Part shown: one piece after another, positions 32,080-40,781 of the stretch
Numbering within the stretch: the stretch's first letter is position 1
Layout: every line of letters starts with the position of its first letter
DNA from: Acetobacteraceae bacterium
GTDB lineage: Bacteria > Pseudomonadota > Alphaproteobacteria > Acetobacterales > Acetobacteraceae
Direction: 5' to 3'
DNA: 52,660 bases
Assembly: GCA_021732665.1 (NCBI GenBank)
Contig: JAKFUL010000013.1
Location: 1 to 52,660 of the forward strand
The notes under the pieces: generated by a model
Seen by the model: the letters and a program-made list of their open reading frames with translations, nothing else
Database searches by the model: none
Told to the model about the DNA's origin: nothing
Made by a program: the position numbers and the translations under genes

Positions 32080-33234
32080 ATGCGTCTTGCATGGATGTTG
32101 GCCCTGTTGGCCCTGATCGGCTGCGCTCCGCAAGTGCAACCGCCGCCGTGGCGGCCGCCGGGTTCGGCGCCGGTGCCCTGGGCGGGTGGGCCCAGGTTGG
32201 TGCCGCCGCAGGCTTCCTCAACCATCAACAGGCAGCGCGTGGGGCTGCTGCTGCCGCTCACCGGGCGCAACGCCGCACTCGGCCATTCCATGCTCAATGC
32301 CGCACAGCTCGCGCTGTTCGAGCAGACCGACCCGCGGGTGGAATTCCTGCCGCGAGACACCCGCGGCACCGAAGCTGGCGCGGCCGACGCCGCCCGCGCG
32401 GCGCTGGCCGAGGGTGCCACGGTGCTGATCGGCCCGCTGACGCTGGGCGAGACGGCGGCCGCCGCCGGGCCGGCGCGCGCCGCCGGCGTGCCGATGCTCT
32501 CCTTCACCTCCGATGAGGGCCAGGCCGGGCAGGGCGTCTGGGTGCTGGGGGTGACGCCGACGCAGGTGGCCAGGCGCCTCGCCTCCGCCGCGGTGGCCGC
32601 CGGCGCCCGGCGCATCGGCCTGCTCGGCAGCGATGACGAGTTCGGCCGCAGGCTTGCCAGCGCGCTGGGTGCCGTGCTCGCCGAGGCCGGGCTGCCCGCG
32701 CCGCTGGTGATGCTGGTGCGCACGGGCAGCGAGCCGGCGCAGACCGGCCGCGATTTCGCCGCCCGCGCCACCGCCGGGGGCGGGGTGGATGCGCTGATCC
32801 TCTCCCAGGCCGGGCTGGCGGCAAGGCTGGCGGCGCAGGGGCTGGCCGGCGCCGGCCCCACGCCGCGGCTCTACGGCACGCATCTGTGGAGCGGCGACAA
32901 CCAGATGGCCCAGGAGCCAGCCCTGCTCGGCGCCGGCTTCGCCGGGCCGGACCCGGCGGTGCGGCAGGCCTTCGACGCCCGCTTCCAGGAGGCCTTCGGC
33001 GAGCGCCCGGCGCGCCTGGCCGGTACCGCCTATGACGCAGCCGCGCTGGCCGCCCGCGCGGCGCGCGATGGCGGCCGGGCGCTGCCGGTGGGTGAGGCCT
33101 TCCAGGGCGCCGACGGCCCGATCCGCCTGCTGCCGCAAGGCTTTCTCGGCCGCGGCCTGGCCATCCTGGAAATCCGGCGCGAGGGCGCCGTGGTGCGCGA
33201 GCCCGCACCCATCCCCGGCGCGGCGGGCAGCTGA
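32080..33234 (+). CDS. LpoA/LppC-like lipoprotein (penicillin-binding protein activator)
   Basis: 384 residues. Lipoprotein signal MRLAWMLALLALIGC with lipobox LIGC (Cys15). The rest is a type I periplasmic-binding fold: RVGLLLPLTGRNAALGHSM at about 50, VLIGPLTLGE, PMLSFTSDEGQAGQGVW, RIGLLGSDDEFGR and LYGTHLWSGD. It corresponds to the C-terminal domain of LpoA, which stimulates PBP1a, without the N-terminal TPR domain. The ribosome site GGGAGGG lies at 32066-32072. An activator role is by homology; shorter relatives may do something else. The stop overlaps the kinase start (TGATG). Confidence 0.88.
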   Translation: MRLAWMLALLALIGCAPQVQPPPWRPPGSAPVPWAGGPRLVPPQASSTINRQRVGLLLPLTGRNAALGHSMLNAAQLALFEQTDPRVEFLPRDTRGTEAGAADAARAALAEGATVLIGPLTLGETAAAAGPARAAGVPMLSFTSDEGQAGQGVWVLGVTPTQVARRLASAAVAAGARRIGLLGSDDEFGRRLASALGAVLAEAGLPAPLVMLVRTGSEPAQTGRDFAARATAGGGVDALILSQAGLAARLAAQGLAGAGPTPRLYGTHLWSGDNQMAQEPALLGAGFAGPDPAVRQAFDARFQEAFGERPARLAGTAYDAAALAARAARDGGRALPVGEAFQGADGPIRLLPQGFLGRGLAILEIRREGAVVREPAPIPGAAGS

Positions 33235-34604
33235 TGCCGCCACTGGGCCGGCTGCTGCGCACCGCCGCCATCCTGGGCGCGGTGCCGCTGTTCGTGCAGC
33301 TCGCACTTCTGCTCAGCGAGGAAGTCTCGCTCGGCGGTATGGTCCTGGCCAGTGGCGCCATCGCGCTGATGGCCCTTGGCCTGGCCTGGTTCTGGCTGGT
33401 GAACCTCGCCCGGTTGAGTGCGGCGCTGCGCGCGGCGGCGGAGGATGGCGATGCCTTCTCGGCCCCCTTCATGACGCCCCGCCTGCCCGCGGTCGCCGAT
33501 ATCGAGGAGGGGCTGACGCGGCTCGCCCGCAGCCTGCAGGCCCGCCATGCCCTGGTCGGCCAGCTCCGCGCGGCCGATGAGGCGATCGTGGAGAACCTGC
33601 CCGACCCGCTGCTGGTGCTGGCCGAGGATCGCTCCGCGCTGCGCGCCAACCGCGCCGCGCGGCAATTGTTCGGCCTCAAGCCCGGCTCGGCCGGCGATCT
33701 GGCGGCGCTGCTGCGCCACCCCGCCCTGGCCGGCACTGTGGACCGCGCACTGGTCGAACGCAGCGCCCAGGGCACCGACCTGCATCTGCCCGTGCCGGTG
33801 GCGCGCGAACTTTATGCCCAGGCGATACCAATGAACCCGCCCTTGGCCGATGGCGGGCGGGTGGTGGTGGTGCTCTCCGACCGCACCCAGATGCGCGCGG
33901 TGGAGCGGATGCGGGCCGATTTCGTCGCCAATGCCAGCCATGAGCTGCGCACGCCGCTCGCCAGCCTGATCGGCTTCATCGAGACCCTGCGCGGCCCGGC
34001 CGAGGATGATGCGGAGGCGCGCGCGCGGTTCCTCGGCATCATGGCGACGCAGGCCGAGCGCATGCGCATGCTGATCGACGATCTGCTCAGCCTCAGCCGC
34101 ATCGAATTGTCCGAGCATCAGCCGCCGCAGGGCCGCGCCGACCTGGCCGAGTTGCTGCGCGCCGAGGTCGCGGCGCTGGAGCCGATCCTGCGCGGCACCA
34201 GCATCGAGGTGCGCGCGCCGGAAAGCCTGATCGCCGATGGGGCGGATGCCGAGCAGATCGCCCAGGTGCTGCGCAACCTGCTGGAGAACGCGCTGCGCCA
34301 TGGCAAGCCCACGGGGGTGGTGAAGGCAAGCCTGGCGCGGGTGGATGGCGGCATCCGGCTGCCCAACCGGCCAGGATTGCTGCTGACCGTCGCCGATGAC
34401 GGGCCGGGCATCCCGCGCGAACATATCCCCCGCCTGACCGAGCGGTTCTATCGGGTGGAACAGGGGCGTGGGCGCGGCACGGGCGGGACGGGGCTGGGGC
34501 TGGCCATCGTGAAGCACATCGTCAACCGGCATCGCGGGCAGCTGATCATCGAGAGCGAGCCGGGGCAGGGGGCGCGGTTCAAGGTGTGGCTGCCGGGGGA
34601 ATAG
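33234..34604 (+). CDS. phoR: PhoR-like sensor histidine kinase
   Basis: 456 residues. Two N-terminal membrane helices (about 8-28 and 35-57), a PAS-like domain (about 110-220, EAIVENLPDPLLVLAEDRSA), the dimerisation/phosphoacceptor box with His236 in FVANASHELRTPLASLIGF, N-box LRNLLENALRHG, G1 VADDGPGIP and G2 GTGGTGLGLAIVKHIV. PhoR-type kinases sense phosphate limitation via the Pst/PhoU complex, but no phoB or pst gene follows here. The assignment as PhoR rests on the short N-terminus and H-box. It is coupled to the LpoA-like gene by a one-base overlap, so an envelope signal is also possible. Confidence 0.87.
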   Translation: MPPLGRLLRTAAILGAVPLFVQLALLLSEEVSLGGMVLASGAIALMALGLAWFWLVNLARLSAALRAAAEDGDAFSAPFMTPRLPAVADIEEGLTRLARSLQARHALVGQLRAADEAIVENLPDPLLVLAEDRSALRANRAARQLFGLKPGSAGDLAALLRHPALAGTVDRALVERSAQGTDLHLPVPVARELYAQAIPMNPPLADGGRVVVVLSDRTQMRAVERMRADFVANASHELRTPLASLIGFIETLRGPAEDDAEARARFLGIMATQAERMRMLIDDLLSLSRIELSEHQPPQGRADLAELLRAEVAALEPILRGTSIEVRAPESLIADGADAEQIAQVLRNLLENALRHGKPTGVVKASLARVDGGIRLPNRPGLLLTVADDGPGIPREHIPRLTERFYRVEQGRGRGTGGTGLGLAIVKHIVNRHRGQLIIESEPGQGARFKVWLPGE

Positions 34605-34723
34605 GCAGCAACTGGCCGCGCCATGCGCAGGCCCGGGGCGTTGGGCGGCGCCTGGGCGCACTTCCCCCCCTGGCCAGGGCCGCATTCCGTGCCATGCTCC
34701 CCCATCCAACGGAGGCCCGCCCC

Positions 34724-35788
34724 ATGTTCCGATCGACCCTTGCCGCGCTGGCGCTCTGTGCCGCGCCCGCCCTCGCGCAAGTCCCCGCCAGCCTGGCAGC
34801 CGGCCCGCGCGTGGCCGTGGCCGCCGTCACCCAGCCGCTGCCGACGCAGCCGCAATACACCCGCGTCGACCAGCCCATCCTGCGCGACCTGGTGCGCGAG
34901 CGTTCGGGCGGGCGGATCGAGGTGACGCTCTCCACCCATGCCGAGCGCAACCTCGCCGGCAACGAGATCGTGCGCCTCGTGCGCTCCGGCCAGGTCGATA
35001 TCGGCGCCGGGACGCTCTCCACGCTCTCGGGCGACGTGCCCATCCTGGACGGGATCGATCTCTCGGGCCTGGCGCCGGACATCCGCGACGCGCGCCGCAT
35101 CGCCGATGACATGATGGTGGTGGCCAACCGCGACCTGGAGCGCTTCAACACCCGCCTCGTCGCCACCTACCCCTTCCCGGCGCAGGTGATCTTCTGCCGC
35201 CAGCCCTTCACCCAGCTGACCGACCTGCGCGGCCGGCGCATCCGCACCTTCGGCAATTCGCTGGTGGATTTCTTCACCGCCCTCGGCGCGCAACCGACAT
35301 CCATCGGCTTCCCCGAGGTCTATTCGGCGCTCGAACGCGGCGTGGTGGATTGCGCCATCACCGGCTCGGGCTCGGGTGCGGCGGCGCGCTGGCCGGAGGT
35401 CTCCACCCATATCTCCGACCTGCCGGTGAGCTGGGCGGTCGCCGGCTACATGGTGAATCTGCAGTGGTGGAACCGCCTCGCCCCCGAGGTTCGCGCCTTC
35501 CTGGAAGGCACGATGAAGCAGGTGGCGGATGAGCAATGGGCGCTGGGTGCCGCCGCCACGCGCGATGGCATCGACTGCAACATCGGCCGCGCCGCCGAAT
35601 GCCGCATCCACAGCCTGGCCGCGCGACCGATGACCGAGGTGCCGGCCACCGCCGCCGACCGCGCGCTGGTGCGCCAGATCTTCGAGCAGAACGTGCTGCC
35701 GGGCTGGGTCCGTCGCTGCGGCGCGCGGTGTGGCGAGGTGTACAACAACGTCATCGCGCCGATTTCCGGCGTGCGCTTCGGCGGTTGA
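34724..35788 (+). CDS. dctP: TRAP transporter solute-binding protein (DctP family)
   Basis: 354 residues. The ATG at 34724 follows GGAGG and gives a signal peptide ending ALAQ; a longer frame upstream is rejected. DctP features: QPILRDLVRERSGGRIEVTL, the ligand-Arg region LRGRRIRTFGNSLVDFFTAL, and GFPEVYSALERGVVDCAITG. An extended, Cys-containing C-terminus (CNIGRAAECRIH and WVRRCGARCGEVYN) is unusual and may form disulphides. It delivers a carboxylate to the DctQM permease that follows. First gene of an eight-gene operon. Confidence 0.93.
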   Translation: MFRSTLAALALCAAPALAQVPASLAAGPRVAVAAVTQPLPTQPQYTRVDQPILRDLVRERSGGRIEVTLSTHAERNLAGNEIVRLVRSGQVDIGAGTLSTLSGDVPILDGIDLSGLAPDIRDARRIADDMMVVANRDLERFNTRLVATYPFPAQVIFCRQPFTQLTDLRGRRIRTFGNSLVDFFTALGAQPTSIGFPEVYSALERGVVDCAITGSGSGAAARWPEVSTHISDLPVSWAVAGYMVNLQWWNRLAPEVRAFLEGTMKQVADEQWALGAAATRDGIDCNIGRAAECRIHSLAARPMTEVPATAADRALVRQIFEQNVLPGWVRRCGARCGEVYNNVIAPISGVRFGG

Positions 35789-36387
35789 ATCTTTTGCTGG
35801 GCGCCGCCGGCGGGCTGCGCCGGGGCGTGGGCTGGATCGCTTCGGTGATGGCTTATGTCGCGGGCTGGAATTACCTCGCCTGCGCGCTGTTCATCACCTT
35901 CGACATCGTGGCGCGGAACTTTTTTGGGTTTTCCTCGCGCGCCACGGTGGAGATCACCGGCTATATGCTGGCCTGCGGCATCGCCTGGGGGCTGGCGCAT
36001 ACGCTGGCGGCGCGGGCGCATATCCGTGTCGATGTGCTGGTGAATCGGTTTCCGGTCGGTGTGCGGGCGCCGCTTCATTTGTTCTCGCTGGTGTTGCTGG
36101 GCGGCTTCGCGGTGTTCATCGCCTGGGCGGCCTGGTCGCTTTATGACGAAAGCGCGTTGTTCGATGCGCATGACAATTCGGCGCTGCGCATCCCCATGGT
36201 GATCCCGCAGGGGATCTGGATGGTGGGGATTTTCGCCTTCGTCGCCATGGTGGCCGTGCTGCTGCTGGAATCGCTGCTGGCGCTGCTGGCGCGCGAGCCC
36301 GGGCGGCTCGATGCCCTGCTCTCCAGCCGCAGCGTCGATGACGAGGCGGCCGAGGCGCTGGAAGCGCTGCAGATGGCCAAAAGATGA
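35785..36387 (+). CDS. dctQ: TRAP transporter small permease (DctQ family)
   Basis: About 200 residues if translation starts at the TTG at 35785, which overlaps the dctP stop. GTG 35827, GTG 35845 and ATG 35848 are in-frame alternatives, and no start has a clear ribosome site. Four hydrophobic segments: AGWNYLACALFITFDIVARN, ITGYMLACGIAWGLAHTLAA, HLFSLVLLGGFAVFIAWAAW and GIWMVGIFAFVAMVAVLLLE. Helper subunit of the TRAP transporter in the inner membrane. Ends in an ATGA overlap with dctM. Confidence 0.88.
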   Translation: MNLLLGAAGGLRRGVGWIASVMAYVAGWNYLACALFITFDIVARNFFGFSSRATVEITGYMLACGIAWGLAHTLAARAHIRVDVLVNRFPVGVRAPLHLFSLVLLGGFAVFIAWAAWSLYDESALFDAHDNSALRIPMVIPQGIWMVGIFAFVAMVAVLLLESLLALLAREPGRLDALLSSRSVDDEAAEALEALQMAKR

Positions 36388-37751
36388 TCGCCGTCGTCTT
36401 CCTGCTCGGCCTGCTCGGCGTGCTGCTGCTCAGCGCCGCCACGGGTGCGGCGGCGCTGCCCATCGCGGAAATCCTGATGCTGATCGGCATCTTCATCGTC
36501 TTCTTCGGCTCGGGCGTCTATATCGCCGCCGTGCTGGGGGTGCTGGCGTTTCTCACCGGCTTCCTGTTCAGCGACCGGCCGTGGTGGAATTTCGCCGGGC
36601 AGACGCTGTGGGGGCCGTCCTCCAACTTTGTCCTGGTGGCGGTGCCGCTGTTTCTGCTGATGGGGGAGATATTGCTGCGCGCCGGGCTTTCGGACCGGCT
36701 GTACCGGGCGCTCAATGGCTGGCTGAACCGCATGCCCGGCGGGTTGCTGCACACCAATATCCTCTCCTGCGCGGTGTTTTCCGCCATCAGCGGATCATCA
36801 GTGGCCACCGCCGCCACCATGGGCTCGGTCGCCCTGCCTTATTTCAAGGGCACGCAATATTCGCAGCGCTGGGTGCTGGGCTCGCTCGCCGCGGGTGGCG
36901 CGCTGGGCAATCTCATCCCGCCCGGGATCACCTTCATCATCTACGGGCTGATCACCGAGACATCGGTCGGCGCGCTGTATATCGCGGCCCTGCTGCCCTC
37001 GGCGCTGGTGGTGGGGTTGTTCACGCTGCTGATCCTGGCGCATGGGCTGCGCCACCCGATGGAGAAACCGGCGAAGCTGCCATTGCGGGTCAAGCTGGCG
37101 GCGCTGAAGGACCTCACCCCTACCGCCATCCTGATCATCCTCGTCCTCGGCTCGATCTATGGCGGCTTCGCCACCCCCACCGAGGCGGCGGCACTGGGCG
37201 TGGTCGGCGCCATCTTCTTCGCCGCCCTCGAGGGGCGGCTGAACTTCCGCATGCTCAACGCGAGCGCCGAGGCCACCGCGCGCAACACCGCGCTGCTGGG
37301 CCTCATCATCTTCGGCGCCTATCTGCTGAACTACATCCTGACCATCATCGACGTGCCCCAGGCCCTGGCCGGTCTGATCGCTGACCTGCCCTTGCCGCCC
37401 TGGGCGATCATGGCCTGCATCATCGCGCTCTACTTCGCGCTCGGCACCTTCATGGAGGGGTTCTCCATGATCATCACGACGGTGCCGGTGATTTTCCCGG
37501 TGGTGGTGGCGTTGGGCTATGACCCGATCTGGTTCGGCGTCGTGGTGGTCATGCTGGTCGAAATCGCCCAGATCAGCCCACCCGACGGGACAGTGATGTA
37601 TGTGCTGCAGGGGATGCGGCCCAAGCCAGGCGGGCCCATCACCGATGTCTTCGTGGGCGTCATGCCCTTCCTTCTCGCCTATCTCGGCGCCGTGGTGCTG
37701 CTGGTGATTTTTCCGGAAATCGCGCTGTGGCTGCCCCGACTTCTCGCCTGA
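36384..37751 (+). CDS. dctM: TRAP transporter large permease (DctM family)
   Basis: 455 residues, about 12 membrane segments; the ion-coupled channel subunit. Family signatures: AVPLFLLMGEILLRAGLSDR, a GSSVATAATMGSVALP segment after the first half, GNLIPPGITFIIYGLITETS, FATPTEAAALGVVGA, and ISPPDGTVMYVLQGM near the C-terminus. The start overlaps the dctQ stop by ATGA. The operon continues after 17 bp. Confidence 0.95.
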   Translation: MIAVVFLLGLLGVLLLSAATGAAALPIAEILMLIGIFIVFFGSGVYIAAVLGVLAFLTGFLFSDRPWWNFAGQTLWGPSSNFVLVAVPLFLLMGEILLRAGLSDRLYRALNGWLNRMPGGLLHTNILSCAVFSAISGSSVATAATMGSVALPYFKGTQYSQRWVLGSLAAGGALGNLIPPGITFIIYGLITETSVGALYIAALLPSALVVGLFTLLILAHGLRHPMEKPAKLPLRVKLAALKDLTPTAILIILVLGSIYGGFATPTEAAALGVVGAIFFAALEGRLNFRMLNASAEATARNTALLGLIIFGAYLLNYILTIIDVPQALAGLIADLPLPPWAIMACIIALYFALGTFMEGFSMIITTVPVIFPVVVALGYDPIWFGVVVVMLVEIAQISPPDGTVMYVLQGMRPKPGGPITDVFVGVMPFLLAYLGAVVLLVIFPEIALWLPRLLA

Positions 37752-37768
37752 TCCTTCGGAGCTTCCTC

Positions 37769-38734
37769 ATGTTCAAACGCCTGCTTCTCCTTGCCGCCGT
37801 GCTTCTGGCGCCGCCTGCCCTGGCCCAGGGGTTTGCCCAGGGGTTTGAACGCCCCATCCGCATCATCGTGCCGATAGCGCCCGGCGGCGGCACCGATGTG
37901 TTCGCGCGCCTCCTGGCCGAGATCATCGGCACCTCGCTCGGCCAGCCCATCGTGGTGGAGAACCGGCCCGGCGCGTCATCCACCATCGGCACGCAATTCG
38001 TGGCCGAGCAGCGCGCCGATGGCACCACGCTGCTTTTCACCGCCAATGCGCCGATCACCGCGGCACCGCATGTGATGACCACGCGCTATACGCTCGATCA
38101 GCTCGATCCCATGTTCATCGTCGGCCACACCGGCTTCACGCTGTGCGTGCGGCAGGACAGCCCGATCACCACCGCCCCCGCCCTGATCGCCGCCATGCGC
38201 GCCGCACCGGGCCGCTTCACCTATGGCACCGATGGCGTGGGCGGCAACATGCATCTCGCTGCCGAGCGGCTGTTCCGGGCGCTGGGGCTGGAAGCCACGA
38301 TGGTGCCCTTCCAGGGTGCGGCCCAGACGCTGACCGCCTTCAGCGGCGGGCATATCGATCTCTATGGCGGCTCCATCGCGGTTGCCATGCCGGCGATACG
38401 CGACGGCCGCGCCCGCTGCCTGATCCTGACCCAACGCGCCCAGCATCCGGAGGTGCCCACGGCCTCGGGGCTCGACGCGCTTGGCGAGCCGAATGAGGAG
38501 ACGCTGATCTGGTGGGGCATGCTGGCGCCGCGCGGCATGGCGGCCGACCGCCGCGCCGCGCTGATGACAGCCTTCGAGGCCGCCTGGCGCACCGAGCGTT
38601 TCCAGACCCAGCTCGCCCGCTCGGGCGTGACACCGGTGTTTCGCGATTCCGCCGGTTCCGCCGCGCTGATCGCGGAGGAAAACGAAGCCCTGGCGCGTGT
38701 CGTGCGGCAGATCGGCATCGAGCGGCAGCGCTGA
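37769..38734 (+). CDS. Bug/TctC family periplasmic substrate-binding protein
   Basis: 321 residues from the ATG at 37769 (GGAG 8 bases upstream). The signal peptide MFKRLLLLAAVLLAPPALAQ is followed by a duplicated QGFA/QGFE and the family start RPIRIIVPIAPGGGTDVFA. ENRPGASSTIG and YGTDGVGGNMHLAAERLF are also typical. It sits between the TRAP permease and hydantoinase genes, one base before hyuA. A second, unrelated binding protein in one operon with a complete TRAP system is unusual. It may be a sensor or feed a distant TctAB permease. Confidence 0.92.
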   Translation: MFKRLLLLAAVLLAPPALAQGFAQGFERPIRIIVPIAPGGGTDVFARLLAEIIGTSLGQPIVVENRPGASSTIGTQFVAEQRADGTTLLFTANAPITAAPHVMTTRYTLDQLDPMFIVGHTGFTLCVRQDSPITTAPALIAAMRAAPGRFTYGTDGVGGNMHLAAERLFRALGLEATMVPFQGAAQTLTAFSGGHIDLYGGSIAVAMPAIRDGRARCLILTQRAQHPEVPTASGLDALGEPNEETLIWWGMLAPRGMAADRRAALMTAFEAAWRTERFQTQLARSGVTPVFRDSAGSAALIAEENEALARVVRQIGIERQR

Positions 38735-38735
38735 G

Positions 38736-40778
38736 ATGGAAAACCGCCCCGTCCGCATCGCCGTCGATATCGGCGGGACTTTTACGGATTTGCAGATCCT
38801 CGATGCCCGCAAGAGCAGCGTCGTGGCCTGGAAAACGCCGACCACGCCGGCCGATCCCTCCGAGGGGTTGATGACCGGGGTGCGCGAGGCGGCGGAGAAA
38901 TTCGGTTTTGCCCTCGCCGATGTCGGCCTGCTGCTGCATGGCACCACCATCGCCACCAACGCGGTGCTGGAACGCAAGCTGGCCGCCGGCGTGCTGCTCA
39001 CCACCGCGGGCTTCGAGGATGTGCTGGAAATCACCCGCCATGTCCGCCGCGACATTTATGGTCTCGCCCCTGACCCCTTCCCCTGCCTGATCACCCGTGA
39101 CCGGCGGCTGGGCGTGGTGGAGCGCATGCGGGCCGATGGCGCGGTGGAGACGGCGCTGGCGCTGGGCGACACTCTCGCGGAGCTCGCCGCGCTGAAGCCG
39201 GAAGCGGTGGCGATTTCCTTCCTCCACAGCTACGCCAACCCGGCCCATGAACGCGCGTTGCGCGATGCCATCCTGGCGGCGCACCCCCATCTTCCGGTCT
39301 CGATCTCGTCGGACATCTCGCCGGAAATCCGCGAGTATGAGCGCACCTCCACCACCGTGCTGAACGCCGTGCTGGTGCCGGTGGTGCGGGCCTATATGGA
39401 AAAGCTGGCGGGGCGGCTGGGCCAGGATGGGTTCTCACCGCGTATCTTTCTGGTGCAGTCCAATGGCGGCGTGTGTTCGCTGGAAACCGCCGCCGCGCAG
39501 CCGGCAAGGCTGCTGCTGAGCGGGCCATCCGGCGGCGCGCTGGCTGCCTCGCGCATCGCGGGCGAATTGGCCCGGCCCAACCTCGTGGCCGTCGACATGG
39601 GCGGCACCAGCTATGACGTCTCGGTGGTGCAGGATGGCGGGGTGTCCATCGTCACCCAGGGCGAGATCGACGGGCTGCCGGTGCGCCTGCCCATGGTGGA
39701 AATGCGCACCATCGGCGCGGGCGGCGGCTCGATCGCCGCAGTGCAGGCGGGGGGGCGGCTGACGGTGGGGCCGCGCAGCGCGGGGGCGCGGCCGGGGCCT
39801 GTCGCCTATGGCCGCGGCGGCACCGAACCTACGGTGACCGACGCCAACCTCGCCTTGGGGAGGCTGGATGCGCAATTCTTCCTCGGCGGCGCCATGCAAC
39901 TGGACATGGGCGCGACCGATAACGCCTTGCGCCGCCTGGGCGACGCGCTGGGGCTGGGACCGGAAGCAGCGGCGGAGGGCATTTTGTCGCTCACCAATGC
40001 CTCGCTGGCGGCGGCGGTGCGGCTTTCGCTGTTCGAGAAGGGGCTGCATCCGCGCGATTTTTCGCTGCTCAGCTTCGGCGGTGCCGGCGGGCTGCACGCC
40101 ACCGAAGTGGCGGATGAGATGGGCATGACGGAGGTCATCTTCCCGCGTGAGCCCGGCACGCTCTCCGCCTACGGCATCATGTTTTCCGACCTGGTGCAGG
40201 ATATCTCCCGAAGCCGCCTTTTCACCCTGGGCGCCGCCGCGCTCCCCGGTCTCACCGCCCTGATCGGCGAACTGCGCGAAGACGCCGCTTCCCGCCTCGC
40301 CCGCGATGGCGTGGCGCCGGCCGACCGCGCGCTGACGGTGGCGGCCGATATGCGCTACCTCGGCCAGGCCTTTGAGTTGCTGGTGCCCTGGGGCGATGTG
40401 ACGGCGCCCGACGAGGCCGCCCTGGCCGCGCTGGAAGCCCGCTTCCACGACGCCCATCGCCAGCGCTTTTCCTATTCCTCCGAGGGCGAGGTGGTGGAGA
40501 TCGTCACGCTCCGCGTCACCGCCACGGGGCGGCTGCCGCGCCCGGAAACCACGGCACCGGCGCCGGCCGACCGACCCTCGGTGAAGGGCGTGCGGAAAGT
40601 GTTTGCCCATGGCATCTGGCACCAGGCGGTGATCTGGGACCGCGAGGCGCTGAAGCCGGGCGACGTCATCGAAGGCCCGGCCATCATCGAGGAGGCCTTC
40701 GCCACCCATTACATCGCGGCGGGCTGGCGCGCGGGCCTCGCCGAAGCCGGCGCCATCATCGCGACGAGGAGCCGGTAG
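38736..40778 (+). CDS. hyuA: Hydantoinase/oxoprolinase subunit A family protein
   Basis: 680 residues. ATP-dependent hydrolase/carboxylase A subunit. N-terminal phosphate-binding motif RIAVDIGGTFTDLQILD (7-23), HGTTIATNAVLERK, the second ATPase motif VDMGGTSYDVSVV (about 287-299) and GAGGGSIA. The family includes N-methylhydantoinase, 5-oxoprolinase and the beta subunits of acetone/acetophenone carboxylases, so the substrate is open. ATG at 38736, one base after the Bug stop. HyuB follows after three bases; A and B subunits normally form one complex. Confidence 0.93.
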   Translation: MENRPVRIAVDIGGTFTDLQILDARKSSVVAWKTPTTPADPSEGLMTGVREAAEKFGFALADVGLLLHGTTIATNAVLERKLAAGVLLTTAGFEDVLEITRHVRRDIYGLAPDPFPCLITRDRRLGVVERMRADGAVETALALGDTLAELAALKPEAVAISFLHSYANPAHERALRDAILAAHPHLPVSISSDISPEIREYERTSTTVLNAVLVPVVRAYMEKLAGRLGQDGFSPRIFLVQSNGGVCSLETAAAQPARLLLSGPSGGALAASRIAGELARPNLVAVDMGGTSYDVSVVQDGGVSIVTQGEIDGLPVRLPMVEMRTIGAGGGSIAAVQAGGRLTVGPRSAGARPGPVAYGRGGTEPTVTDANLALGRLDAQFFLGGAMQLDMGATDNALRRLGDALGLGPEAAAEGILSLTNASLAAAVRLSLFEKGLHPRDFSLLSFGGAGGLHATEVADEMGMTEVIFPREPGTLSAYGIMFSDLVQDISRSRLFTLGAAALPGLTALIGELREDAASRLARDGVAPADRALTVAADMRYLGQAFELLVPWGDVTAPDEAALAALEARFHDAHRQRFSYSSEGEVVEIVTLRVTATGRLPRPETTAPAPADRPSVKGVRKVFAHGIWHQAVIWDREALKPGDVIEGPAIIEEAFATHYIAAGWRAGLAEAGAIIATRSR

Positions 40779-40781
40779 AAC

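Noticed and set aside
34668..34679. Palindrome CCCTGGCCAGGG before dctP
   Set aside because: A 12-bp GC-rich palindrome is expected often by chance in this composition. It has no loop or second copy nearby.
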